Position numbers and translations under genes: made by a program. The notes beneath the pieces are model-generated. The model saw only the letters and a list, made by a program, of their open reading frames with translations. It made no database searches and was not told the origin of the DNA. A DNA stretch of 64,000 nt from Heterotrichella gracilis (Eukaryota; Sar; Xanthophyceae; Tribonematales; Xanthonemataceae), in assembly GCA_032358255.1 (NCBI GenBank), contig JAULBX010025187.1, positions 1-64,000 on the forward strand, given 5' to 3'. Shown one piece after another: positions 45,830-61,755 of the stretch; positions within the stretch are counted from its first letter, which is position 1, and the number at the start of each line of letters is the position of its first letter.

Positions 45830-48808
45830 TCATTCAGTAAAATACCGGTCCCCAAATTCCCCAACACCCGGCACCACCTGAAACTGCGTGTTGATGCGCT
45901 CATCTATCTCACTGGTGATCACCTTCACCTTGGCGTAGGACCCGCACAGCTTCCGAATGCCCTCGGGCGCCGCGATGAGCGACAAAAACAGGATCTTGCC
46001 CTCGTCCACACCCTTCTCCAGCAGTACCTGCGCCAGAGACGGAGATTGAGTCATAAAAGACGCAGGCACACATGCACCGCAGACCGGACAGTCACATCCT
46101 CATGCTGCCTTGCACACGCTGCGATACCCAGCTCTGTCTTTGCAAACCTCATCCGCAGACCTCTGAATTGAATACATGCTGGGTATCTGTGGGAGCTGCA
46201 TGCCGCATCCATGTAGCGCAAAGGAGCTATATGCCTGCAGCATGTCATTCAGGAATGAATGTAGTTTGGTACCTGAATTGCGCGGCAGGCTGAGTTGCCT
46301 GTTGCCAGGATTGGATCCATCAGCAGCACATGGCGCTGTGCAATGTCCCTGGGGAGCTTCTCATACACAATGTCCTTCGTCATCACCTGATCACCAGTCC
46401 TGCAAGCCACGACGCACATGCGGCTCACGACTGCTTTGCCTATCTGTCAACAAACAATCCCTTTGGACTCATTAGACATGGGATCCAATCCAAGATGCAT
46501 GTAAATGCTTGCTGGACACTCTGTGTGCACATCGATTGGTGGTTGTGCACCAGCTCTGCCTGCCCCGTCCATTGCCCCCACCTGTGGATAATCTTAGGTG
46601 CATACTCTTTGGTTTAGGCTTATTGTTCAGGTTTTAGGGATTCGGATTTGAATATGGGTTGGAGGAGGGCCGTACCTGTGTATCAAGATCTTGCCTATCT
46701 TGATCCCCTTGCAGCACGCCCTCAAGGCATTCTCCATCGACTCCCCACTGCGGATGACGCTCACGCCGCACAGGCGCTTGGCAAAGTCCACTCCCACGTA
46801 CTGCTCCCCAGTGGGCGTAACCACCACCCTTTCCATGAAGGGTAAATGTCCCAGAGCGTGCTCCACAACCTGTTAGAGCATGTAAGAAAGTGAATGCCCT
46901 GCGCCATACCGATCAGGGCGTGCATGCATGTTGCCACAGATATGCTGCCAGTAGCAAGGGTGCATCAAGACCTGCTCCTTGCAATGAGTGCAGTCAATGC
47001 ACTGAATGAAAGATCTGCCATGGCCATGCATGAGCACCATACTTGCCGGGGCACAGCTGTACATGCACCGAGTGCATGAAAACGCACCACCATGGGTGGC
47101 AAGCTGGGCCATCCTGTGCAGGCATTTATTTGTAATACACATCAAAGTGCGCAGCTGATTGCTCACCAGTCGCAGCAGGCGGTCAGCATAGAACACAAAG
47201 TCCGGCTTGTCTGTGTTCCGGTCCCGAATGATGGTGTGCATGCCGCGGATCTGGAAGTTGGAGGGCAGGACCTCCAGGTTGTGGTAGATCCTCCTCAGGT
47301 CGTGCTGCTGCAGCTTCATGCGTATGTGCTCCGTGATGAGGTCAATGGCAACCACGTTGTCGCCCCTGGCCGTGCCAAACCCATTCAGGTCATTCAAAAG
47401 CATGTTGGCATATACAATGTAATGTATATGTGCCAGTGTATAGGAGGCATGGGATGGAAGTACTGGACAGGTGGCAAAGTAATGATGCCAGTGCAAAGCT
47501 AAATTTTTCCAAAAGGTTTAATTACCTGGCCCACGGGATGATGACATCTGCAAACTTGCGGCTGGGGGCCACATACTGGTCAAACGCAGGCTTGACAAAC
47601 TTGGTGTACTGCTCAATGACCCCCGCCACATCCCTTCCGCGATTCGTCACATCCCGCTGTATCCTGCAAGTGCAAAAACAAGCTCAGTCAAGCCATCCAA
47701 ATTTGAGGCCTGCCCACAACGCCATGTGCAGCCAAATGTGTGCATATAGGCATGTAGTGTAGCGAGTAACAAAGATTTAAAAAAATGCATCCATGCCCAT
47801 CCATGGAGGCCATGCTGGTGGCCCACAGACAGGCGGCATGCCAACTCCTGCTCATATGTTAAAAGGGCATGCCCATTCCTGTTCACATGTAAAAGGCCAG
47901 CAGCACGCACCGCCTCGCCAGGCGCACGTCGTCGTCTGTGTCCACATAGATCTTCATGTTGAGCAGCTCCCTGACCTCCTGCACGTGCAGCACCAGGATG
48001 CCCTCCAGAATGACCACATCCGCGGGTGGCACCCTGCGCGTCTCGGTGGACCGCTGGTGCGTGGTGAAGTCATACACAGGAATGTCCACTGGCTTCATCT
48101 CCTGCAAAGCAATACCGCGGGGAGGAGTCAGCATCCTGAAGGAGCTGCCTGCTATGGCATGCAATGACAATTGGCGGTGACTCAACCATAAGGTGGGGTG
48201 TAACTGCCTCAATTTGGTACGCACCCGTAGTGCGTTCAACACCCTGAGCAGCTCCTCGTTGTCAAACGCATCAGGATGATCGAAGTTGAAAGCTGCAAGG
48301 GAGAAAAGGTTAGCGATCGGGTCCAGACAAGACACCTGCGCCTTGTTTGTGAACCCCGTGGTCCATAACAAAGAAGGCGCAAGAAGTGCAAGGCAACCAA
48401 CCCAGAGTTACTTACATCCAGCGTGCTCTTCCTCTGTGAGTCCACGATAGAACGAGTCTTGTGACAGCATCACCACGCACTGGTCATGCAACCTGTAGAC
48501 AGACACAAGCAATGGAGTTGAATTACCGCCAAGGATGACAGTGCAAAAGCTGTACTTTGATCACCGGTGCATGAATTCATTCCCAAACAGCCTCACCTCT
48601 GCATAATATAGTCACAAACTGTGGTTTTGCCTGAGGCTGTGCCTCCAGCAACGCCGATGAAGAAAGGCTGGGACCGCTGCCTCCTAGCACCCCTACTTGT
48701 AGGACTGACACTGCAGCCCGTGTCGTCATCAAGCTCTTTGCCGTTGGAAAGAACGTTTATCCGGAGCTTTGAAGCAACGCTCTCGTTCAGTCCAGCAGGC
48801 GAAGCCAT
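45830..48808 (-). CDS. Uridine kinase / uracil phosphoribosyltransferase fusion, copy 1
   Basis: Pyrimidine salvage: an N-terminal uridine/cytidine kinase domain makes UMP or CMP from nucleosides, and a C-terminal UPRT domain would make UMP from uracil and PRPP (in many plant members only one half is active). Nine exons in order: 48597-48808, 48416-48492, 48225-48292, 47911-48101, 47526-47663, 47167-47365, 46676-46869, 46273-46399 and 45830-46027, giving 467 residues. The ATG at 48808 (GCCATGG) is chosen over upstream non-ATG codons. Kinase: Walker A GGTASGKT at 55-62, [84 protein letters not shown], the PRPP loop [21 protein letters not shown], and the uracil-binding end GVGEFGDRYF. It heads a tandem pair. 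Confidence 0.95.
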
Positions 48809-51392
48809 GGCTGCTGACACCCCAGTCAAGACCAACTACACTAATGGCCCCACCCACAGATGCACAGAAGCAGCAAAGCGCTTCGTGCTTCACCCGCCAG
48901 AACTATTGGTGCCTGGCTGTTTATCAATAGCTGTTGGTTGCGTACTAAATTGCGCCAAGGCCAACCACCATTCCACCACAATGGAGACGTGTATCAGCGA
49001 TGGGTGCAGATTGCCAAAGTAGACGTCAAGCCACGACCTTATACCCTAAAACTGTTGTTCTGTGACAAGCCCTTTGCCATCGTTGGACAACCGATTTGGA
49101 GGCAAAGAGCCAGTCCCAAATTGCTTTGGAGTTGGCTACCAAAATACTGCGATGCCAGCATGCCTCCCGAAGTGACACAGTTTGGCGAAGTAATTCAGAA
49201 CAGACAGATATCTCGGAGCCAAGATCCGTACAACTAGTCGCATTTGGCGAAGTCACTGCTTGAGACCCCACTGAGCTGATTCCAAACAACAGTCCTGTTA
49301 TATACTGCGCGTGGCGACTGGCCCCGCTGTCCAAAAACTTACATATAACCCATCGTGGGTCCCACGGGACTTGAAATCAACCCTTTGTTTAGTGCTTGCG
49401 TTACATAGCTCAGAGAAAACGCTTAACTACAGCACAGGCAGACGCACGCCGCGAGCTCCAACGAATCCATGATTCATATGCATGCATGCATAATGTGCAT
49501 ATGCTTGCAAATGCTGGACAGCTTCTCAGCGGTTCCCTAGGGTTCGAGGGCAGGCTGGGCGTGATGGGTTCGTGAGAACTATGCAGTGTGTCCTTACAGA
49601 AAGCCGTTGAAACCCCGACTGAGCAACAATCGCCGCAACAGTTGCAGTCTTTTTGCCACAATCTTGGTCCATTGGCCAGCTGCAAGCACAATGAGCCATG
49701 TTTGGGCGCCAACTTGCACTGCACACCTGAGCCCACTCAATCCAATTCCTAAGCCGGAAAAAAAGGCAAAGGCAGTAGGTAGTAGGATTTTGACTTAGAT
49801 AGTTTCAGACATGGGTCCTGCTCAGCTGGACTGATGGGTTCTATTCCCCTGACTCTGCTTCCATAAACCCCTGTTCCACTCACGGACACTGGTAAAGTTG
49901 AGTGTGGGTTAAGGACCAGCTTCAGCCTCGTCCCTTCCCTTGGCCACCCCATACGCCTGTGGTTTTTCGTGGTGGGCAGCCGGCTCCATAGTGGCTTCAT
50001 ATACGGTGCGCAATTCCAACCCTTGACTTGCTCATGGTCTCACATCGCATTGCAGCTGAGGTATGCCTGTACAAGCTTGTAAGCATTCGGAGCCCACTCA
50101 ATAGGCCCCACTCAGTGGGCCCCACTAGGTGGTGCGTGTGCCTCAACACATCCCTTGGTGCACTACATCTCAATACTCCCCAGAACGCACCCGTTGCAGT
50201 GGCTTGGTTTGGGTATTGTTCTGTGCTAGCAAAGGACAGGGTTGGCGCACGTGCATGCATACATCACTCACTAGTTCCAGCAAGTTGTCAACATCTTGTC
50301 CCAGGCTGGTTGTATCAGCACGTTATTATTTTAAGGACGCCTAGCTTTGTGTTTCATTGCGGGTGTCTGAGACTCAGGTGGTTGAACACTGTCCGGAGCT
50401 GGAACACCTTCATGGACAGGCTGTTGGGTGTTGGGTGTTGCTTCATAATGTGGGAGTGCCTCATTGGCTACGATATAGACCTGGCCTGAACTTGTACATT
50501 GCTCTCAGGGGCCTCCAGGTTTTTACCTAGGTGTCACTTAGTTATTTAGTTTAATGTATACATGCATTCCAGCAATACTATTGCTGGAATGCATGTACAT
50601 ACGGCGTATGTACAGCCAGATTAGCAGCAAGACTTGCATTCCAGCAATTGGCAGCCAGACTAGCTCCAGATTAGCAGCCAGACTTGCAAGCAGCTGCAAG
50701 CAGCCCTTTCTTGGCACTGTTGCACCTAGGTGTCAGTATTGGCTCTTACATAATGTAAACGTTAAGTGGCGCAAAGAGCAGCTAGTTTAGAAGGTGGACT
50801 CAGTGAATAACTCGCTGCAAGCACTTTGCAGTTACTGTACCTTAATTACTGGCGGCTTGCTGCCAACATCTGCACATGTTTTGCGCAGTGAGCTGTTTGT
50901 ATGCCCCGGTGGATACTATCAGATTGTGTGGTAACTTCATTGACGCTACAAAGGTTTAACCCTCCTCACCGAGAGGTACTGTCATGCTGCAAATCTGCTG
51001 ATTTAAGCTGTGTAACTACGACGCGAGGCTTGCAAACGCTGATGGTGTTCACACAGCAGCCTCTGCAGCGGCCTGCTAACAACAGACACTCGAGAAATGC
51101 ACTCAGTGTCGCTTTGGGCTTGCTGAGACCTGCCCAGAGGTCCGCGGTCAGGGACAAAGTAATACTATGCTGAAGAAACAGGAGAGCTGAAGGGCACAAA
51201 CCTATGCACCATACAGATCCTAAGGACAAACTGTCAGGCACAAAAGATTTAGTATGTGCACAAACTGTCTGATACATTTAACCTGCCCTTTGCCCCACCA
51301 AATAGGGGCAGCAGATTTGTCAGCTGGCAGGAGACTCAGTCCCACTGAAAAATCCGCTCATATGAAGCCCTTTAGAAACACAGCACCGATGC
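48809..51392. other. Intergenic region between the two uridine kinase paralogs
   Basis: About 2.6 kb between two minus-strand genes. It should contain the promoter of copy 1 and the 3' UTR of copy 2. No gene is supported. Two overlapping hairpins lie at 50559-50614, followed by repeated GCATTCCAGCAA and CCAGATTAGCAGC motifs to about 50700. A direct repeat of a GGGCCCCACT motif lies near 50103-50128. Confidence 0.6.
50559..50614. repeat. Two overlapping perfect hairpins, possible short inverted-repeat element
   Basis: A 19-base arm at 50559-50577 (TACATGCATTCCAGCAATA) pairs exactly with 50579-50597 around a 1-base loop. A second palindrome, 9-base arms 50594-50602 and 50606-50614, overlaps its right end. 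The arm core (TTGCTGGAATGCATGTA) recurs singly at about 45-60 and, diverged, near 3998-4013, which suggests a dispersed family. Confidence 0.85.
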
Positions 51393-54798
<3,406 letters not shown>

Positions 54799-55667
54799 GG
54801 CTGCGTCGCTGCAACACGAGCTTGAAGCAGACAGCTCCACCCACTCAGGTGGGCAACCTGCTGTGCAGTTGTGGTACTGTCAGACAACCAGCGCGTTCAA
54901 GCCACTGGCTACGGTTCGAGGCTGCAGTCTATCGCTGCGTCTTTTGCTGTTGCGCCATGCGGCTGGCTGTGCTTCTCTGTGCAGCAGCTTGCAATCGACG
55001 CCCCACTGAATCACCGGCAATTTGTGTGCAACGACGTAGTAACAGTTTAAAAAAGAGCACTAGTATGAAGTGTTGAGCGTGCTGTAGACAGTCCGCCGTG
55101 CTCAAGTATGCTGAGTAAACATCCTGCGGATTTCTTTCCAATGTGTAGTTGATAATCTTAGCTGCTAGGAAGAAGCTGGTGTTTCTGTAACACCCTGTCT
55201 GTTTGCATAACCCGTAAGTCACCACCGCTAGCCTATGTACAAACGATGGTCACAGACACAAATATAAAATATACATGGTTCCCAGGGCACCTAGAGCCTC
55301 TAGTAGAAGTTGTGGCGGCCACTGTGGTCTACTAGCCAAGTGCCAGGTCAGGCCAGTGAGTCAAGACACCTGAACCCATCAACCGAATTGCCATCAGATG
55401 AGCAAAATACAGAAAGAGACACGCTTTGAACATTATTTCTGAGAATTCAAAACAGGTAGTCCCATGGTACCGGCAAGCAACGGGGAGCAAACAATGGTGC
55501 GGGCAGTAAGAAAATACACAATGGCTACAAGCTCATACTGAAGGTAAAGTAAATTCCACTCCTCTGTAATAATCTGTATAAAGTCACAACTGGGGGCAAA
55601 GTACCACATGCCCCGCCAACTAGTGGGGCGAACTCAGTGCGATCCCCTTGCACAGGAGACTGCCCAG
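54799..55667. promoter_or_regulatory. Upstream region of uridine kinase copy 2 and 3' flank of the NOL8-like gene
   Basis: About 870 bases between minus-strand genes; no supported gene. Presumed promoter of copy 2 lies at the left end. The neighbouring first intron of copy 2 carries a cluster of TGCATGCA palindromes at about 54659-54710. Confidence 0.45.
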
Positions 55668-58616
55668 TCATCTCCTGCCACCCTTGCCATTTTGCGCCCA
55701 GGGCTTTGTGATGGATCGCCGCAGCGCGCTTCGCCTCTTGCTCTTGAAATCCTGGTAGAGCACCTCCCGGCGTGCCTCCCACTCCCGCTCCAGCTGCTCG
55801 GCACTCTTTTGGCGCACAAAGGCTGCACCCGCAGTCAGCTTGCTGAGCGAGGCGGGCATTCCCCCGCCTGGACCATCGCCACCCTCCCCATCACTCTCCT
55901 CCCTGCCACTAGACGCAGCACTGGGGCTGTCAGCATCGCTGGCTGTCGCATCGTTGCTGGCACGTGGGCCTAGGCCTGCTGAATCATGACTCATGGAGGC
56001 ACCCGAGTGATCCTCAGAGCCAGATGATGCCGCTGGACCACTGACGCCATTCCCAATAGCAATTTCATCAATTGCATGCAATACCCCTGGGTCAGGGAGA
56101 TCATCAAACGCGCCATCCTCATCAGAAGCAGCTTCCGCATCTGAACCTTCGCCTGCAGCTGAAGTGGGTGCATCAGAGGTGTCCCCATCATCTGCAGCAT
56201 CATCAGCAGTTGCATCAGCATCACTGCCGATACCGCCATCGCTGGCGATATCGCCATCACTTGACGACGCATCGTTGTCATCTGCAGTGCTGTGGGTGCC
56301 ATCTGATCCATTGTCAGCCCCCTCGAGCCCCGGTTCCGCATCAGCCTCCTCCCCCAACTCCTCCATATGATCACCTCCACTGGTTACTGGATCATCATCT
56401 TCTTCACTCCCACTTGATGCTGCGTCATCTGAATCACTGCCAGAATTGACAGGCTCATCAGCATCTGGTCCATCACTGTCCATGGCAACCACACCGCCTC
56501 CACTTCCTGGTGCATCATCCGACTCACTGCCAGAATGGACAGGCGCATCATCACTGCCCACCGCAAGCACACCGTCTCCACAGCCGTCCCTGCTGTTGCT
56601 TTCGCCTTCCTGGCCCGCATCAGCAGAGCTGGGTGCAGACCCAGGACCATCACTGACAGGGCCTTCCTCAGTCGCGGGTGCATGCACTGGTGCTGTGTCT
56701 TCCCTGGCAGCTGGCTTGGCAGCTTCTGGCTTGGCAGCTTCTGCTGTCACTGTGTCCTGCTTCGCCATGTGAGTGGCTGCCTTCTGCTGCAAGGGCACCT
56801 GCCCTTGTTTGCCAGCTGGTTTTCCAGATTTGACGGCCACCACTGCTGGTTGCCTCCCTCTCGTCCCCTCATGTTCATCATCGGAATCGCTGCCAAACCT
56901 GCTCATTGCCTGTGCCATGGCCCGCTGGTGATGCCGAGTGTGATCGGTGGCGTCATCGTCGCTGAAATCCACAACCACCTCCTCCTCAGACAATTCCTCC
57001 TCCTCTTCTACCTGTAAAAGAAAATGAAAAGGATATTAACAAAGGCGGCTGGGCTACAGCCATCCCCAAACTTCCCCCACATGGGTGACAAGCCTTGAAC
57101 AGGTGACCAAGGCAAAAGATCAGCACTGCCTGGAGTGATCCAGGGCCTGTTCAGGGCCAAGGGAAAAAGAGGCACCCCTGGAGGGGTAGGTACACCTCAG
57201 TCCACACCTGTGGTGGTGGCGATGGTGGCTGCGCCGGCGGTGGTGGCGGTTCGCTGAAGGGGTGTGGCACGACTGGCTGTGCAGGCTGCTCCTTGTCGGG
57301 TGCAGCATCGCCATGTGCTGGGCCCATAGCCATGGAGCCCTGCAGCTTAAGTCGTGCTGCCACTTTGACAGCTGCTCGCTCAGCATCCCACTTCCTTGCC
57401 CTCTTCTCCATCACCTGAGCGTGACACAGTCAGACTGAGCACGCAGTGATGCAACCACCCAATGTCAACCATGTGCTGGTTGGCATGCAGACGGAAAAGC
57501 AGCTGTTGTGCAACCCTGCCAATGAGTTTGCTTGGCTGCATGCAGGGCAACCACACAATTACGCCCTGCGGCAGCTGGCTAACTCATTATAGGAACACTG
57601 TAGGTGCATCAATGGACGAGGAGGCGCATTCCGCACCTTTCTTCGCTTTGCTGCTGGCGGGGTTGGGGGAGCATCCCAAGAAAGCTTGCTGAGGGAAGTT
57701 GGCTTTGTGACCGGGAAGTACCTGAGCTGCTTCCCTCCACCCGCAGCCTCGACCTTCAGCAGCTGCAGGACAAAATATACCATCATTTTCTGCCGAGTCA
57801 AGGGTGTGTATATGTAACATGCATTCCCGCAAGTGCCGGCAAGGGTAGCATGCACAGCACTGGCCAGTTACAGCTGCTGCATGACTGCACTCGGAACAAG
57901 TTTACCTGCACGCTTGCGCCTGACATATACTACACCCTGCATGTGTTGCCAACCGGACAGCTGCGCACCTTTTTGCAGAAGCTGGCAGGTGCCGGCAAGT
58001 GGAGTGGAGCAAGCTCAGCTGGTGCGGTAGGCAGCTGCGCATCTTCCGCAGCCAGCTGCTCCTCCTGGTCCCACAGCTCCTGTGCGGCATCCTCCTCCCA
58101 CTCCTGCTCAAGGTACGAGGTGAAGTGCGGCTTGGCCTTCTCCACGCGCAGCACGTGGCCGCGCCACTTGCACCCGTTGTACTGCACACGCAGGACACAC
58201 CCATGGTGAGAGGTGAGCTGCAAGCTGAAGAGCCCAACAGGCGCGCTGGTGCAGTAGCCCAGGGGAACATATGCATCTAAGGACCTTGCTGACACTGTAT
58301 GGCGTGAGGCCAGTGATGGTGGATGCATCCCAGCTGGGTCAACTCTGGAAGTGTGCAACGAACTGGACCCACTGCAGTTACAGGACAAGGCACTAGTACG
58401 TACCAAGCTCAGGCACCGGCTGAGCGATGTGTCATCCTTTGGCTCCAAAGTGACGTAGGCAAACCCTCTGCAGGTTGCTTCAGGTTGGTTTACCCTGTCT
58501 GCATCTGTTGCAGGCACGATCTCGCAATCTACAACCTCACCAAAGGCTGTGAAACGGCCTGCAAGGAGCTCGACGCTGGTGTCTGGGGGCAAGCCGCCAA
58601 CGAATAGTCGAACCAT
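55668..58616 (-). CDS. NOL8-like nucleolar RRM protein
   Basis: Likely nucleolar RNA-binding protein in ribosome biogenesis. Five exons in order: 58404-58616, 57969-58181, 57637-57762, 57208-57414 and 55668-57011, all phase 0, giving 700 residues. The ATG at 58616 directly precedes the single RRM: RNP2 RLFVGGL (3-9), FGEVVDCEIV, and RNP1 CRGFAYVTL (49-57). The RRM continues across the first intron as CKWRGHVLRVEKAKPHF, the same arrangement as human NOL8 (KWKG...LQIQLAKESF). A basic stretch (KRRK) and a Pro-rich segment follow. The last exon begins with acidic residues and holds about 300 residues of Asp/Ser/Glu repeats such as SGSDSDDA, then a basic helical C-terminus (EQLEREWEARREVLYQDFKSK, RRSALRRS). 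The long acidic region is expected for nucleolar proteins. The assignment rests on the RRM and layout. Confidence 0.82.
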
Positions 58617-59302
58617 CCTCGTCACCCTGTGTGCGTTGGGGCACTCTACATGCAACTAGAAACTTGCAAGGTATTGTCTACAAGCTCTTCCACACCGGAG
58701 CACCTTCCTTTCTATCCGGGTGACAAAAGTTGCAAAAGCTTATGCATGCATGCATCTTGGTTTCCTCCTCGTATAAATCTTGTCGTTTTACACAACGACT
58801 GGGTTTCCCGCTCAAAACGTTCTCGCGCCCAAAACAGCGAAGTGGGGACTTTGCTACTCTCATCTGGGTGATACAGAGGTGGGGGTATGCTGAGCAACGG
58901 TGAGCGTTTGGTTTGGCAGGGCTAACTATCTTGCTGTGGTATTGCTTGCCTTCGCCTGGACGGGATCGGCTTCAAGAAGTTCAAGATTGCACCCGCCAAG
59001 CCCAGAAGAACTCGTAAGGAATAGGCGCTTTGCTGAACCAAGCAGCTCCACCTTTACTAGTTGGGTCTATTTCTAAATCGGAGTGGTTTCAACACCACAG
59101 GTGGGTGACTAGTTGGCACCCTTACTGGCACCCCTACTCGACGATTGCTGTTGCACACGCCACGTAGTTACGAAACTTGCAGTCTTGCCTTGGTCTAGAC
59201 CCACCCCAGACTATGTCCGCTTCATGCAGGTGGATTATTGGTTGCAGCGGGATGGCAAGGCTACACGCGGCGTAGCACTTTGGCTTGCTGCCTCCACACC
59301 AA
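58617..59302. promoter_or_regulatory. Shared upstream region of the NOL8-like and membrane-protein genes
   Basis: About 690 bases between divergent start codons. A short open stretch on the plus strand (about 58931-59025) ends in a basic peptide (FKKFKIAPAKPRRTRKE) followed by a stop. It could be the last exon of a small basic protein, but no start or upstream exon was found. Confidence 0.4.
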
Positions 59303-61755
59303 ATGGCCTGGGCAGCGCTGTTCTGCATATGCCTGCTGGGCCTGCTCAGTGAAGGGGTGCTAGGTGTTTGGCAAACAGGTGTGTACTGTCTTCATCTGCA
59401 GTGGCTTGCCTTGTCTCCAGGCCCTTGTGGTGCTCGCTCCCACTATCAGCAGGCCAGTAGGCCACCCTCCTTTACAGTTTGCTTCCCTTACGGTTGTATG
59501 TCTTTCAGGGGGAGATGACGTTGAAAGCATACTGCGAGGTTTCAGCTTTCGCACTGGAAAGCATCTGCTAGCCACCACACGGGGTGAAAGTATTCACACA
59601 GTACATCAGCCAGTCAGAGGTCTACAAGAGCAGCAAGTGAAAGCAAAAAAGCGCAAGAAGAAGAAGCCAGTCTCTCAGCAGCACGTCACCACAGACAGTG
59701 AAAGCCAGCAGGCTGCAGAGGAGTATGGCACAACAGCAGTAGAACCCGTAGTCCCAGCTTCCACACAGGCTAAGCTGATTGCAAACAAGTTCCCAGCAAC
59801 CTATGAGGACACAGAGGGGAGCGGTAGCCCCACCACTACCACTGCCAGCTATGGCGAGAGTGAGGCACCAGTGCAAGTTTCCCTGACCAGCTCAAAACAC
59901 AAAAACACACAAAGCACCAGCGTACAGGCTGCTCAGAACTATGCACGGCAAGGTGCAGGCCAGACCACTCGCTCCAAACCCACCAAAGGGACACAGGCGA
60001 AACAGTCTGCAGCTGGACACCAGGCGGAGGAGGAGAGTAAGCCAGTGGGTGGTGAGATCTTCCACGTGCAGCGGTCGTCTGTAGATGACGTGCCGCAAGA
60101 CGCGCCCCAAACCGCAGGGCGGATGGCGGTGACTGGGGTACGTCCCTCCACCATCGGCGGGCCTGCAGTTGGCACCAAACCCGCCACCCAGGTTGGCGGT
60201 GATCATGGGAAACAGGTTGTTGTTGGCCACCCCAAGGTTACCCACAGCAACACCACTGCCGTGACGCAGCATCCAGCAACCAGCGAGGGCTATGTGGCAG
60301 CAGTGGTGAAGGAGCAAGCCCCCACAGAGGAGCACACCGATGATAGCAGGTAATGGGAAGGAGCACCCATGCGAAACAATGTGCATATCACCCCAATGAG
60401 GTGCCAAATTTGAGGTATCTCTTGTCCAAGCCGTGGCGAGCTGCTCTTGGCATGTACTGCCATCAACCTGAGCAAAAATACAGCACACCTCAAATACTGA
60501 CAACGAGAACCACAGCGGCAGCTCTATATCCCTCACATAGTCCCACTGTTTGCAGGCACAGCACAGCAGGCACAGCACAGCAGGCAGAGGAAGCGGCCTA
60601 CAAGGGTGCGCTTGCAGCCAACAGTGTGCCTGCACTGTCACAAATACACCAGTACAACAGCGCCTGGATAAGGTGAGGCGGAACACTGACTACTGCACCG
60701 CTACTCTAGCGAACAGCTACCCTAATAGTCAGTACCCTAATAAATGACCTATTCACAACAGCTGATTGCCAAGCAATGAGGTTGCAGTCGCTGACACATG
60801 CCCTGCATCGTGTCATCGGCATGGGGGAACATCAATGACAGCATGTGTGAAATTCGATGACAACATTGCATTGAGGCCATAACTCAGAGCCACTGGCACT
60901 GTTTCTGGACTAGGTACCGGGTGCATCCTATCTGAGTCTTGCCATGCGCCATTCGTATCCTGGTGACCTATATGTTGGCTACTGACTGCATGCGTGTATT
61001 TTTAACTGTGTGCTTGCACATTGGCAAGCAGGCAGGATGCATGGACATGTTGACGCAAATTACAGAACCCTGCTGGGGTACGTTTACCTTGCAACTTGGG
61101 AGGTTGAATTATTCGTGTTGATGCGGTTGAAAATAAAGCATAAGAGAATGGAAAAATAATTAATACCATCACCTGCCACCACCTCTGCGTTCACCGTCAT
61201 TCGTCCTGCACCTGTGACTTCCCCCTCCTGTGCATGTGCAGTGTGACGGTTGTGCTGGCGCTGGCGCTGGTGCTGGCTGCTGCCACGCTGACCGCCTACA
61301 AGCGCTGGCGCAAGGAGCTGCCGCAGGTGGTGGACGTCTCGCGCTTCACCAAGCTGTCGTACTCTAGGTAGGGCTCATGTGCATACAAAAGCGCACCTGC
61401 GGAAAGTGAGGGTGAGGGGTGGGTGGGGCAGGAGGGTTGCTACAGGGTTTAGGGATTTTGGCTCGTTTCACCTTCACCTGCAAAAAGTGAGAGACGAGGG
61501 GTGGGTGGGTGCTACAGAATTTAGGGTGTAGGGTTTTGGCCCGTTCTCACTTTGCGGCCCCTGTGCAGGCTGAACCCCTTGACGGTTGGCCTGCCAACCT
61601 CGGTGGGGCGCCGGACTTACGAGTCTGACTCGGATTGGGACGACATGAGCAGCATGCGCCTGGGCCGCCGCAACCGCTCGCTCTCCTCCGCGCCCCTCAT
61701 GGTGGGGACCAGGGCCAGCAGCGCTGTGGTGCACGGGAGGGCACCCAGCCGGTAG
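59303..61755 (+). CDS. Predicted type I membrane protein with signal peptide
   Basis: Five exons, 59303-59363, 59509-60349, 60556-60672, 61242-61367 and 61569-61755, give 443 residues. The ATG at 59303 (AAATGGCC) opens a signal peptide (MAWAALFCICLLGLLSEG). A disordered region of about 300 residues, rich in Ser, Thr, Gln and Ala with a Lys patch (KAKKRKKKKP), follows. A short helical stretch precedes one transmembrane segment (VTVVLALALVLAAATLTAY, about residue 341-360). After it comes a basic stop-transfer sequence (KRWRKELP) and a Ser/Arg-rich cytoplasmic tail (YESDSDWDDMSS, RRNRSLS). No catalytic or adhesion domain is recognised; a secretory-pathway or plasma-membrane scaffold is only a guess. 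Exon 3 contains a short in-frame repeat of CACAGCACAGCAGG. Confidence 0.78.
61394..61556 (+). repeat. 81-bp tandem duplication with telomere-like motifs in the last intron
   Basis: Two diverged units start at 61394 and 61475, each beginning CACCTGC and containing GGGTGGGTGG, then a TTTAGGG-type motif. The second unit runs up to the acceptor region of exon 5. Confidence 0.85.

Noticed and set aside
58931-59025. Short basic peptide ending in a stop codon, as in a small ribosomal-type protein
   Set aside because: No ATG and an in-frame stop shortly upstream; no upstream exon could be joined in phase.
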